Of a DNA stretch of 64,000 nt, positions 36,438-45,137 are shown one piece after another. The stretch's first letter is position 1, and every line of letters begins with the position of its first letter. The notes under the pieces are model-generated. The model saw only the letters and a program-made list of their open reading frames with translations, had not been told where the DNA came from and made no database searches. The stretch is from assembly GCF_003020125.1 (NCBI RefSeq), contig NZ_PYFW01000001.1, positions 744,001 through 808,000 of the forward strand, read 5' to 3'. The stretch comes from Bradyrhizobium sp. MOS003 (GTDB lineage Bacteria > Pseudomonadota > Alphaproteobacteria > Rhizobiales > Xanthobacteraceae). The translations under genes and the position numbers were made by a program.

Positions 36438-38096
36438 ATGGCTGAAGAGACTGACGTCATCGTCGTCGGCGCGGGCCTGTCGGGACTGGTTGCCGCGATC
36501 GAGATTGCCGACGCAGGCAAGCGCGTGATCGTGGTCGACCAGGAAGGCGAGCAGTCGATCGGCGGCCAGGCGTTCTGGTCGTTCGGCGGGTTGTTCCTGG
36601 TCGATTCGCCGGAGCAACGCCGGCTCGGCATCAAGGATTCCTTTGACCTGGCCATGCAGGACTGGATCGGTGCCGCCGGCTTCGACCGCGACGACGACTT
36701 CTGGCCACGGCAATGGGCCGAGGCCTATGTCGCGTTCGCGGCCGGCGAAAAGCGCGCCTGGCTGCGGGCGATGGGCCATCGCTTCTTTCCGGTGGTCGGC
36801 TGGGCCGAGCGCGGCGGTTACGACGCGATGGGCCACGGCAATTCGGTGCCGCGCTTTCATGTCACCTGGGGCACCGGCCCCGGCATCGTCGAGCCGTTCG
36901 AGCGCCGGGCGCGCGAGGCCGTGAAGAGCGGCCGGCTCAGCTTCAGGTTCCGTCACCGCGTCGATGCGCTCTCCATCACCAACGGCACAGTAGATGGCGT
37001 CAGCGGTGCCGTGCTCGCGCCCGATCCGATCGAGCGCGGCAAGAGCACCTCGCGCAATGTCGTCGGCGAATTTGCGCTTAAGGCGCAAGCCGTGATCGTC
37101 GCGTCCGGCGGCATCGGCGGCAATCACGAGCTGGTGCGGCAGAACTGGCCGAAGCGGCTGGGCGATCCGCCGAAATTCATGATCTCCGGCGTGCCCGAAC
37201 ATGTCGATGGCCGCATGATCGGCATCACCGAGACATCAGGTGCGCGGCTGATCAATCGCGACCGCATGTGGCATTATGTCGAGGGCATCCAGAACTGGAA
37301 TCCGATCTGGCCGCGCCACGGCATTCGCATCCTGCCGGGCCCCTCCTCGATGTGGTTCGACGCCACGGGCACGCGATTGCCGGCGCCGCTCTTCCCGGGC
37401 TCGGACACACTCGGGCAGCTCCAGTACATCATGTCGACCGGCTATGATTATTCCTGGTTCATCCTGACCCAGAGCATCATCAAGAAGGAGTTTGCGCTGT
37501 CGGGCTCGGAGCAGAACCCGGACCTGACGGGCAAGAGCTGGCGCATGACCTTGCGCCGGGCCACCAACAAGGGGGCGCCGGCGCCGGTCGAAGCATTCAA
37601 AAGCCATGGTGTCGATTTCATCGTGCGCGACAAGATCGAGGACCTCGTCGCGACCATGAACAAGCTTGCCGGCAGCGACCTCCTCAAGCTCGAGCACATC
37701 AGGATGCAGATCGAGGCGCGCGACCGCGAGATCGCCAACCCTTACGTCAAAGATGCGCAGGTGATGAACATCCACAATGCGCGCCGCTATATCGGCGACA
37801 GGCTGATCCGCACCGCCTCCCCACACCGGATCCTGGATCCCGCGCAGGGGCCGCTGATCGCGGTCAAGCTCAACATCCTCACCCGCAAGACACTGGGCGG
37901 CTTCGAGACCGATCTGGAGTCCCGAGTGTTCGGCACCGAGGGCAGAGTCATTCCCGGCCTCTATGCGGTCGGCGAAGCCGCCGGCTTCGGCGGCGGCGGC
38001 GTGCACGGCTATCGCTCGCTGGAGGGCACCTTCCTCGGCGGCTGCCTGTTCTCGGGCCGCAATGCGGGCCGGTCCGCCGCCAAGGCGGTGGGCTGA
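36438..38096 (+). CDS. FAD-binding dehydrogenase (KsdD/fumarate reductase-like flavoprotein)
   Basis: A 552-residue flavoprotein with an N-terminal dinucleotide fold (TDVIVVGAGLSGLVAAIEIA), a second FAD segment AQAVIVASGGIGGNHELV, and the C-terminal RVIPGLYAVGEAAGFGGGGV followed by EGTFLGGCLFSGRNAG. The layout matches FAD-dependent dehydrogenases related to 3-ketosteroid dehydrogenase, though the substrate is not clear. The ATG at 36438 has GGAGGGG seven bases upstream. About 260 bp of gene-free DNA precede it, with no strong promoter motif. Confidence 0.85.
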   Translation: MAEETDVIVVGAGLSGLVAAIEIADAGKRVIVVDQEGEQSIGGQAFWSFGGLFLVDSPEQRRLGIKDSFDLAMQDWIGAAGFDRDDDFWPRQWAEAYVAFAAGEKRAWLRAMGHRFFPVVGWAERGGYDAMGHGNSVPRFHVTWGTGPGIVEPFERRAREAVKSGRLSFRFRHRVDALSITNGTVDGVSGAVLAPDPIERGKSTSRNVVGEFALKAQAVIVASGGIGGNHELVRQNWPKRLGDPPKFMISGVPEHVDGRMIGITETSGARLINRDRMWHYVEGIQNWNPIWPRHGIRILPGPSSMWFDATGTRLPAPLFPGSDTLGQLQYIMSTGYDYSWFILTQSIIKKEFALSGSEQNPDLTGKSWRMTLRRATNKGAPAPVEAFKSHGVDFIVRDKIEDLVATMNKLAGSDLLKLEHIRMQIEARDREIANPYVKDAQVMNIHNARRYIGDRLIRTASPHRILDPAQGPLIAVKLNILTRKTLGGFETDLESRVFGTEGRVIPGLYAVGEAAGFGGGGVHGYRSLEGTFLGGCLFSGRNAGRSAAKAVG

Positions 38097-38215
38097 AATT
38101 GTTCGGTCCGCTTCGATAAGCCGCGCATGCGTTGCCAGCGACGCATGCACCGCCGGGGTGGCAGGGCGTGAGGCGCTGGGCTAGACAGGGGCGCCATTCC
38201 AGTGAGGAGCTACCA

Positions 38216-38566
38216 ATGAGCATTCAGCGTTTCGAAACCGGCCCGCGCATGAGCCAGGTCGTCGTGCACGGCAACACCGTCTATCTCGCAGGCGTCGTCG
38301 CCAACAACGCGGCCGGCGAAAGCGTGACGAAGCAGACCCAGGACATCCTGAAGACCATCGACGGCCATCTCGCCAAGGCCGGCACCGACAAGTCGAAGCT
38401 GCTCTCAGCCACGATCTACATCACCGACATGAAGACCTTCGGCGAGATGAACGCGGTGTGGGATGGCTGGGTGTCAGCCGGCAATACTCCCGCCCGCGCC
38501 ACCGTCGAGGCCAAGCTGGCGGCGCCGCAATACACCGTCGAGATCATGGTCACGGCCGCGAAGTAA
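38216..38566 (+). CDS. RidA family protein
   Basis: A 116-residue trimer-forming YjgF/RidA protein that hydrolyses reactive enamine/imine intermediates. The core reads VVVHGNTVYLAGVVANNAAG and TPARATVEAKLAAP, where the Arg binds the carboxylate. The usual C-terminal VEIEAVA reads VEIMVTA, so the catalytic Glu of RidA proper is Met; this places it in a divergent subgroup that may not deaminate. GAGGAGC precedes the ATG. It lies between a flavoprotein and a SnoaL-like gene. Confidence 0.87.
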   Translation: MSIQRFETGPRMSQVVVHGNTVYLAGVVANNAAGESVTKQTQDILKTIDGHLAKAGTDKSKLLSATIYITDMKTFGEMNAVWDGWVSAGNTPARATVEAKLAAPQYTVEIMVTAAK

Positions 38567-38714
38567 TTTTCGCAAACAACAGACGAAGAGAGCGCGATGG
38601 CGACGTCATCCCGCTCTCTTTTTGCGTAACGATGACCTGTCAGGTAATCGATCGGCGCTCCCGAACCTTCGATAGTGACGGCAGCCGAATACGGCGTCAT
38701 CGAAGGAGAGTGCC

Positions 38715-39080
38715 ATGACCGACCCCCTCACCATCGCCCGAAGCTATATCGAGCTCTGGAACGAGCGCACCGCCGGCCGCCGCCGCGAACTGCTCGGCGA
38801 CAACTGGACGATTGACGCAAGCTATGTCGATCCCTTGATGAAGGGCGACGGCCGCGACGGCATCGAGGCGCTGATCGCAGGCGTGCAGCAGCGCTTTCCC
38901 GATTTCAAATTCCACCTGATCGGCGAGCCCAACGGCTACGGCGAACACGTCCGCTTTTCCTGGGGACTTGGTCCAGACGGCGCCGACAGCCCGATCAAGG
39001 GCACCGATTTTGCCGTGCTGAAGGACGGCCGGATCCAAAGCGTGACCGGATTTCTGGATCAGGTGCCGGCGGGAGCGTGA
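38715..39080 (+). CDS. SnoaL/NTF2-like protein
   Basis: A 121-residue alpha+beta barrel protein. IARSYIELWNERTAGRRREL, then SYVDPLMKGDGRDGIEALI and PDFKFHLIGEPNGYGEHVRF are the family marks. NTF2-like proteins bind small hydrophobic ligands or act as small isomerases or hydrolases; the ligand is unknown. The ATG at 38715 follows GGAGAGTGCC. It could be co-transcribed with ridA 150 bp upstream. Confidence 0.85.
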   Translation: MTDPLTIARSYIELWNERTAGRRRELLGDNWTIDASYVDPLMKGDGRDGIEALIAGVQQRFPDFKFHLIGEPNGYGEHVRFSWGLGPDGADSPIKGTDFAVLKDGRIQSVTGFLDQVPAGA

Positions 39081-39137
39081 GATCTCCGACCCGCCTCGTA
39101 CAGGCGGACGGGAACCTTATGGGACTTTCACAAGAGG

Positions 39138-39223
39138 TCGTCATGCCCGGGCTTGTCCCGGGCATCCACGTTCTCAGTGCTGCGTGCAAGCGTGGATGGC
39201 CGGGACAAGCCCGGCCATGACGA
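39138..39223. repeat. Palindromic repeat (family D)
   Basis: GTCATGCCCGGGCTTGTCCC with GGGCATCCACG on the left; CGTGGATGGCC and GGGACAAGCCCGGCCATGAC on the right. An open frame through it gives an AWMAGTSPAMT-like peptide, which can be mistaken for the N-terminus of the helicase gene that follows. Confidence 0.87.
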
Positions 39224-39333
39224 TGTGGGGACCTGCGTGCCTTCAATTGTCAGCGCAAAATGCCAATTGGCCCGCTGCAGGCGCTGAGGGCAGCCCCTCG
39301 ACGAAGCCGCCCTCACGGCTTACCTGTCATGGT

Positions 39334-41931
39334 GTGACGCGCCGCATCCTCAAAAGTCGGGCCGAAACGCCTGCGCTGCTGCCCGACCGCTTCGACGCGT
39401 GGTTCGCAGCTCGCGGCTGGTCGCCGCGCGCGCATCAATTGGCGCTGCTGGAGAAGGCGCGTGAGGACCGCTCGGCGCTGCTGATCGCACCGACCGGTGC
39501 CGGCAAGACGCTCGCGGGATTTCTGCCGACCCTGGTGGAGCTTTCGCTGCAGCCGATTGAGCGCGAGGCCGGTGAGAAGAAAAGCCTCGTCTCCACCGGT
39601 CGCAGCGTGCAACGTTCCGGCGGCCTGCACACGCTCTACATCTCGCCACTGAAGGCGCTTGCCGTCGACATCGCGCGCAATCTGGAGCGGCCGATTGCGG
39701 AGATGGCGCTGCCGATCAAGGTCGAGACCCGCACCGGCGACACGCCGGTGTCGCGGCGCCAGCGGCAACGGCGCTATCCGCCCGACGTGCTGCTGACGAC
39801 GCCCGAGCAGCTTGCGCTGCTGCTGTCCTCGGATGACGCGCCGTTCCTGTTCTCCTCGCTGAAGCGCATCGTGCTCGACGAGCTTCACGCGCTGGTGACG
39901 TCCAAGCGCGGCGATCTGCTCTCGCTCGGGCTGGCGCGGCTGTGGCGGCTGGCGCCGCAGATGCGCGCGATCGGCCTGTCGGCAACCGTCGCCGAGCCGG
40001 ATCAGCTCGCGCGCTTCCTGGTGCCGCAGCCCGACGGCAAGGAGACCGCCGCCGACATCGTCGTTGCCGGCGGGGCCGCGCCGCCCGAGGTCGAGATGCT
40101 CGATACGCGCGAGCGCCTGCCCTGGGCCGGCCACAGCGCGCGTCACGCGCTCCCCGAGATCTACGAGCTGATCAAGGCGAACAAGACCACGCTGGTCTTC
40201 GTCAACACCCGCAGCCAGGCCGAGATGCTGTTCCAGAATCTCTGGAGCATGAACGACGACGGCCTCGCGATCGCGTTGCATCACGGCTCGCTCGACGTCG
40301 CCCAGCGCAGAAAGGTCGAGGACGCCATGTCGGCGGGACGCCTGCGCGGCGTGGTCTGCACCTCCTCGCTCGATCTCGGCGTCGACTGGGGCGACGTCGA
40401 TCTCGTGGTCAATATCGGCGCGCCCAAGGGCTCCTCGCGGCTGATGCAGCGGATCGGCCGCGCCAACCACCGCCTCGACGAAGCCTCGCGCGCGGTGCTG
40501 GTGCCGGCCAACCGCTTCGAGGTGCTGGAGTGCCGCGTCGCGATCGACGCCATTGCCGAGAACGCGCAGGACACACCGCCTTTGCGCAAAGGTGGCCTCG
40601 ACGTGCTGGCCCAACACGTGCTGGGCTGTGCCTGCGGCGAGCCATTCCTCTCCGATAACCTCTATGCCGAAGTGCGCACCGCCGCGCCTTACGCCGACCT
40701 GTCGCGGCCGGATTTCGACGATGTCGTCGATTTCGTCGCCTCCGGCGGCTACGCGCTGAAGACCTATGAGCGTTTCGCCCGAATCAAGCAGGACAAGGAG
40801 GGGCGCTGGCGCGTCGCCAATCCCAAGGTGCGGCAGAGCTACCGCATGAATGTCGGCACCATCGTCGAGGACGACATGCTGAAGGTGCGCCTGGTGCGCT
40901 CGCGCGGCGGCGGCCATGGCAAAGCAGGCGGCTCGACCGGCGTGATCGCACGCGGCGGCCGGCTGCTCGGCGAGATCGAAGAGGCCTTCATCGAGGGCCT
41001 CTCGCCCGGCGATACCTTCGTGTTCTCGGGCGAGGTGGTGCGCTATGAGACCCTGGTCGAGGACCAGGTCTATGTCTCGCGCGCGCATGACAAGGACCCG
41101 AAAGTGCCGTCCTATATGGGCGGGAAATTCCCGCTCTCGACCTATCTCGCCGAACGTGTGCGCCGGCTGCTCGATGACGCGCGCGCCTGGCGTGGCCTGC
41201 CGGAGCAGGTGCGCGACTGGCTGTCGCTGCAGAAGGATGTCAGCAGCGTGCCGGCGGTGCGCGAACTCCTGGTCGAAAGCTTTCCGCGCGCCAGCAAGCA
41301 CTACATCGTCTGCTATCCCTTCGAGGGACGTCTCGCGCATCAGACCCTCGGCATGCTGCTGACGCGCCGGCTCGAGCGCGCCCGCGCACGGCCGCTCGGC
41401 TTCGTCGCCAACGAATATGCGGTGGCGATCTGGGCGCTCGGCGATCTTTCCTCCATGATCCGCAACGGCCGGATCGATCTCAACGCGCTGTTCGATCCTG
41501 ACATGCTCGGTGACGATCTGGAGGCCTGGCTCGCCGAATCCGCCCTGATGAAGCGCACCTTTCGCAACTGCGCCATCATCTCCGGCCTGATCACACGCCG
41601 GCATACCGGCGAGGAGAAGAGCCGTCGTCAGGTTTTGTTCTCGACCGATCTCGTCTACGACGTGCTGCGCAAGCATCAGGCCGATCACGTCCTGTTGCGC
41701 GCCGCGCGCGCCGATGCCGCCACCGGCCTGCTCGATTTGCGCCGCCTCAGTGACATGCTGGTGCGCATCCAAGGTCGCATCACTCATCGGGAACTCGACC
41801 GCGTCTCGCCGCTGGCCGTGCCCGTGATGCTGGAAATCGGTCGCGAGTCAGTTTATGGCGAAGCTGCAGACGAGCTTTTGGCCGAAGCCGCCGATGAGCT
41901 CGTCAAAGAGGCGATGGATAGAAGCGGGTAA
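39334..41931 (+). CDS. Ligase-associated DEXH-box helicase (Lhr-type core)
   Basis: An 865-residue 3'-5' DNA helicase of the Lhr-Core type that works with the ATP-dependent ligase, MBL exonuclease and PdeM. Motif I LLIAPTGAGKTLAGFLPTL, motif II VLDELHALV, motif III GLSATVAEP, then LVFVNTRSQAEM, VVCTSSLDLGVDWGDVDLV and QRIGRANHR are intact, followed by the large winged-helix and beta-barrel Lhr domains. The frame extends left to 39184, but that part is repeat D, so the GTG at 39334 is chosen. PdeM follows three bases after the stop. Confidence 0.93.
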   Translation: MTRRILKSRAETPALLPDRFDAWFAARGWSPRAHQLALLEKAREDRSALLIAPTGAGKTLAGFLPTLVELSLQPIEREAGEKKSLVSTGRSVQRSGGLHTLYISPLKALAVDIARNLERPIAEMALPIKVETRTGDTPVSRRQRQRRYPPDVLLTTPEQLALLLSSDDAPFLFSSLKRIVLDELHALVTSKRGDLLSLGLARLWRLAPQMRAIGLSATVAEPDQLARFLVPQPDGKETAADIVVAGGAAPPEVEMLDTRERLPWAGHSARHALPEIYELIKANKTTLVFVNTRSQAEMLFQNLWSMNDDGLAIALHHGSLDVAQRRKVEDAMSAGRLRGVVCTSSLDLGVDWGDVDLVVNIGAPKGSSRLMQRIGRANHRLDEASRAVLVPANRFEVLECRVAIDAIAENAQDTPPLRKGGLDVLAQHVLGCACGEPFLSDNLYAEVRTAAPYADLSRPDFDDVVDFVASGGYALKTYERFARIKQDKEGRWRVANPKVRQSYRMNVGTIVEDDMLKVRLVRSRGGGHGKAGGSTGVIARGGRLLGEIEEAFIEGLSPGDTFVFSGEVVRYETLVEDQVYVSRAHDKDPKVPSYMGGKFPLSTYLAERVRRLLDDARAWRGLPEQVRDWLSLQKDVSSVPAVRELLVESFPRASKHYIVCYPFEGRLAHQTLGMLLTRRLERARARPLGFVANEYAVAIWALGDLSSMIRNGRIDLNALFDPDMLGDDLEAWLAESALMKRTFRNCAIISGLITRRHTGEEKSRRQVLFSTDLVYDVLRKHQADHVLLRAARADAATGLLDLRRLSDMLVRIQGRITHRELDRVSPLAVPVMLEIGRESVYGEAADELLAEAADELVKEAMDRSG

Positions 41932-41934
41932 GAC

Positions 41935-42645
41935 GTGACGATTGGCGCGCAGGTTTCAGGGGACGACGACGACATGCGCGTGTCCACAGTCACCATCAGC
42001 GAGGTGACCTTCGCCGCCGATCTCTCCGGCGCCTTGTTCTGGGAAGAGCAGCGCCTGCTCGTCGTCTCCGACCTGCATCTGGAAAAAGGCTCCAGCTTCG
42101 CCGCCCGCGGCGTGTTGCTGCCGCCCTACGATACGCTGGCCACGCTGAGTCGTCTCGCTGCTGTCATCTCCCGCCATGATCCGCGCACGGTCATCGCACT
42201 CGGCGACAGCTTTCACGACCGCACCGCGCATGAGCGGCTGTCGCCGGAAAATCGCGATGCGGTCGCAGGGCTCCAGACCGGCCGCGACTGGATCTGGATT
42301 TCGGGCAATCACGATCCGATGCTGCCGAGCGATCTCGGCGGCACCGTCGCCGACGAAGTCGGGATCGGCCCGATCACTTTCCGTCACGAGCCGACCGGTG
42401 CGTGCGGCGAGATCGCCGGCCATCTCCATCCCAAGGCGCGCGTCTCCGCGCGTGGCCGCTCGATGGAGCGCCGCTGCTTCGCATCCGACGGGATGCGAGC
42501 GGTGATGCCGGCGTTCGGCGCCTATGCGGGCGGCCTCAGCATTCGCGACGTCGCATTCGCGAGGATCTTTCCGGCCAACGGCTTCGTCGCCCATCTGCTC
42601 GGCGACCGCCGCGTCCATGCGATTGCGGCCTCGCGCTGTTCCTGA
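41935..42645 (+). CDS. pdeM: Ligase-associated DNA damage response endonuclease PdeM
   Basis: A 236-residue metallophosphoesterase of the PdeM group, a manganese-dependent DNA nuclease. The five metal motifs are complete: VVSDLHLEKGSSFA, ALGDSFHDRT, SGNHDPMLP, FRHEP and AGHLHPKA. It begins with a GTG three bases after the helicase stop, so the two are coupled. Together with the exonuclease and ligase at 22.9-25.6 kb it completes the four-gene repair set. Confidence 0.92.
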   Translation: MTIGAQVSGDDDDMRVSTVTISEVTFAADLSGALFWEEQRLLVVSDLHLEKGSSFAARGVLLPPYDTLATLSRLAAVISRHDPRTVIALGDSFHDRTAHERLSPENRDAVAGLQTGRDWIWISGNHDPMLPSDLGGTVADEVGIGPITFRHEPTGACGEIAGHLHPKARVSARGRSMERRCFASDGMRAVMPAFGAYAGGLSIRDVAFARIFPANGFVAHLLGDRRVHAIAASRCS

Positions 42646-42663
42646 AATTTCGGCCTCGTCCCG

Positions 42664-42678
42664 GAACAAATTAAGAAC
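42664..42678. promoter_or_regulatory. LexA-type SOS box (GAAC-N7-GAAC)
   Basis: GAACAAATTAAGAAC is a perfect match to the alphaproteobacterial LexA direct repeat (GTTC-N7-GTTC on the other strand). It sits 19 bp after the pdeM stop and 86 bp before the next start, in the only AT-rich stretch here, so it most likely controls the downstream unknown gene. Confidence 0.62.
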
Positions 42679-42763
42679 ACTTTAGCAAGTCTTTGATATA
42701 TCATTGCGATTCGGCGCGTTGCTGGCACAATATCTAGCGTCTGTCAGACTTTGCGAGGACTAC

Positions 42764-43195
42764 ATGTCCACCATCGCCTTCGATCAATTTGCCCTTACCC
42801 GGATCGCCGATTTCGCGCGCTCGCTGTCGCGGCTGCATCAGGCGGCGCGGCGCCAGAGGATCGATGACGACCAGTTCGACCGCGAGTTCAACGCGGTGTG
42901 CCAGTCGATCTGGGGCTATACCATCGACGACGTCAGCGACGATCTGTTCTCGGTCGAGGACCATCTGTTTCTCGACACGCTGGACGAAGCCCATGCGCGC
43001 ATCTTCGCGGCCGAGCAGGGATATGACCTCGTTGACGAAGCCGGCATGCTGACGGACTGGTGGGGCTTCTGCTGGATGATCCTGGCCGAGAAGCGCGGGC
43101 TCCTGACCCCGGACAACCGCGCCGCCGCGCGCGCGGCGATCGAGGAGAAATATCTGGCGGCGCCCAACGTGATCGGGGTGATCATCGGGCGATAG
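42764..43195 (+). CDS. Conserved hypothetical protein, possibly SOS-controlled
   Basis: A 143-residue acidic, mostly helical soluble protein, not recognised. MSTIAFDQFALTRIADFARS is followed by a dipeptide-rich RRQRIDDDQFDREF, a central DDVSDDLFSVEDHLFLDTL and tryptophans in TDWWGFCWMILAEKRG. There is no signal peptide or catalytic motif. The ATG at 42764 (GAGGAC upstream) is preferred over 42704. A LexA-type box lies 86 bp upstream and pdeM ends just before that, so a DNA-damage role is worth testing. Confidence 0.7.
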   Translation: MSTIAFDQFALTRIADFARSLSRLHQAARRQRIDDDQFDREFNAVCQSIWGYTIDDVSDDLFSVEDHLFLDTLDEAHARIFAAEQGYDLVDEAGMLTDWWGFCWMILAEKRGLLTPDNRAAARAAIEEKYLAAPNVIGVIIGR

Positions 43196-43196
43196 T

Positions 43197-43323
43197 CTCG
43201 TGCCCGGACGCTGCGCCGCGCTTCCTGAGCGGTGCACTGCAGAGCCTGGGCCCATCTCGCGGCAGTCTGGGTCCCGGCTCTGCGCAGCAGCGTTTCACGC
43301 TGCAGCGCGTCCGGGACACGAGG
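43197..43323. repeat. Palindromic repeat (family A, copy 2)
   Basis: CTCGTGCCCGGACGCTGCG at the left and CGCGTCCGGGACACGAG at the right. It fills the whole gap between two convergent genes, starting two bases after one stop and ending four bases before the other. Confidence 0.85.
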
Positions 43324-43327
43324 GCGA

Positions 43328-44146
43328 CTAATCCAGCCCGGCCCGCTTCGCCGGCTTTGCCGTCTTCGGCACCGTCACATCCGGCAGCGTCTCACGCACG
43401 ATCTCCGCGGCGGGTGCATCTGCCGACACCGTCTCTGCCCGCACCGGGGCCACCTTCATCTCGCCGAGGCGGGCGCGGACCTGGGCGGTGAGGCCGGGAT
43501 AGGAGGCAACCGGGGTGAAGTCCGCGGCCTGGTCGTTGCCGACGCGGATGCCGGTATAGGCGACGAGCCCGTCGGTGGTGGCAATCACGTCGCCGGCCTT
43601 GAGCGAGGAGTCCAGCGCGAGATCGACCGGGGCAAGGCCGACCGGCTCGCGGCCGTTGCAGGTGCAGTCAGAACGCAGCGCCTTGCGGTAGGCGAAGGCG
43701 TTCTCGCTGTCGGCGTAACGCTCGCCGGTCTGCGACGCCGCACCGTCGATCGACGAGCCGAAAAAGACCTTGGTCGCGCTGGCAGGACAGAACGCCTGAC
43801 ACATCTGGGCCGGCGAGGCGAGGCCGCGCATCAGCGGAAAATATTTGCCGTCGCAGCTGCGCACGCAGAAGGCGGGGCCGGAGCCCCCGGCTGCGGCCGC
43901 GCGGGTCGGCGGCACATATTGCGGAGTGGCGGCATTCTGCTGGCCGGTGAAGGGATCGGCGTAGGAACTTGCCTGCTGCGGCACCTCGCGCTGTGGCCGT
44001 TGCTGCTGCTGCATGCCGCCGAAGAAGAAGTCGAACAGGCCCTCGGCCGAAACCGGGGCCGGCGCCGCAAGCAGCGGTGCTGCAAGGGTGGCGGCTACAA
44101 GCATCGCGCGTCGCCGCCGGCGCGCATGGGACAGGACTGTACGCAA
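43328..44146 (-). CDS. DUF2865 domain-containing secreted protein
   Basis: A 272-residue exported protein with a basic start (MRTVLSHARRRRRAMLVAAT) and signal cut near VSA-EGL. The mature part opens with FDFFFGGMQQQQRPQREVPQ, then holds the DUF2865 core: AFCVRSCDGKYFPLMRG, QMCQAFCPASATKVFFG and RSDCTCNG, six conserved Cys likely in disulphides. A Pro/Ala/Val-rich tail follows. The family is typical of Rhizobiales; its function is unknown. It is bordered on both sides by family A repeats. Confidence 0.88.
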   Translation of the reverse strand: MRTVLSHARRRRRAMLVAATLAAPLLAAPAPVSAEGLFDFFFGGMQQQQRPQREVPQQASSYADPFTGQQNAATPQYVPPTRAAAAGGSGPAFCVRSCDGKYFPLMRGLASPAQMCQAFCPASATKVFFGSSIDGAASQTGERYADSENAFAYRKALRSDCTCNGREPVGLAPVDLALDSSLKAGDVIATTDGLVAYTGIRVGNDQAADFTPVASYPGLTAQVRARLGEMKVAPVRAETVSADAPAAEIVRETLPDVTVPKTAKPAKRAGLD

Positions 44147-44252
44147 CGCTCACTCCACCCGACGCTACGGAACCGGCCGGACCCCCTTGGGGATCTCAGC
44201 ACATGATTCACCATAAGGCCGGATGGTAAATGAGCGGTTGAGGGAGAGTTGG

Positions 44253-44390
44253 TCTCGTACCCCGGACGCGGCGCAGCGCTCCTTCAGCGGTGCGCTGCAG
44301 AGCCGGGGGCCCATGCGGATGCGGACTAAGCGCTGGGTCCCGGTTCAGCGTCGCATCGCTACGCGCCGCGTCGCGCCCGGGACACGGGAG
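44253..44390. repeat. Palindromic repeat (family A, copy 3)
   Basis: CTCGTACCCCGGACGCGGCG at the left and CGCGCCCGGGACACGGGAG at the right. It lies between the DUF2865 gene and pyrE. Confidence 0.8.
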
Positions 44391-44399
44391 CGGGGGGCA

Positions 44400-44963
44400 T
44401 CAAGCCTTCAAGAACTCCGAGGCCTTGTACAGCGAGCGGAACGGCAAGCCGGCCGCACCGAACGTGTCGGTGGCGCCTTCTTCGCGGTCGACCATGGTCA
44501 GCACCAGCACCACCTCGGCGCCGGTCTCGCGCACCGATTCCACCGCCTTCATCGCGGAGCCGCCAGTGGTGGTGACGTCCTCGACGATCACGACCCGCTT
44601 GCCCTCGAGCGTCTCGCCTCTGGGGAGGCCCTCGATCGCGAGCTTGGCGCCGTGCTCCTTCGGCTTCTTGCGTACGAAGAACGCCGCGATCGGATGGCCC
44701 TTGATCCAGGAAATCTGCGCCAGGGCGCCGGCGAGCGGCACTGCGCCCATCTCGAGGCCGCCGATGAAATCGAGATTGTCGTCCTTCAGCGCCTCATAGG
44801 TCAGCTCGGCGAGCAGGGTCGCCCCTTCGGGGTCGAGCATGGTCGGCTTGAGGTTGAAGTAGAAATCGCTCTTGCGGCCCGACGCGAGCGTCACCTCGCC
44901 GCGGCCGAAGGAGCGCCGGCGGATGATTTCGAACAGGCGGGCGCGGGAGGCTGATTTCGACAC
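44400..44963 (-). CDS. pyrE: Orotate phosphoribosyltransferase
   Basis: A 187-residue enzyme that joins orotate to PRPP to give OMP in pyrimidine synthesis. Seen are [44 protein letters not shown] and the PRPP loop [17 protein letters not shown]. The frame stays open far upstream (to 45872), but that is antisense to a GST gene; the GTG at 44963 gives the right N-terminus. It is divergent from the GST gene with 174 bp between. Confidence 0.93.
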   Translation of the reverse strand: MSKSASRARLFEIIRRRSFGRGEVTLASGRKSDFYFNLKPTMLDPEGATLLAELTYEALKDDNLDFIGGLEMGAVPLAGALAQISWIKGHPIAAFFVRKKPKEHGAKLAIEGLPRGETLEGKRVVIVEDVTTTGGSAMKAVESVRETGAEVVLVLTMVDREEGATDTFGAAGLPFRSLYKASEFLKA

Positions 44964-45137
44964 GGCGGTCCCTCGGGAGCGTTTTTGGAAAGTGGCGGAA
45001 TTTATCCGCGACGGGCGCGACATTCCAGAGGGGGCGTCCCTCGTCAACAGGGATCGCCCATCCCGGACCGCCGGTTGTGGGGGCGCGACGTTCTGGAGTA
45101 GGTGGGATGCCAAACCTGTTGGGGAAGGAAACAAGGC

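Noticed and set aside
39313..41787. An 824-residue minus-strand open frame
   Set aside because: It is antisense to the Lhr-type helicase, whose motifs are complete; the opposite frame has no recognisable domain.
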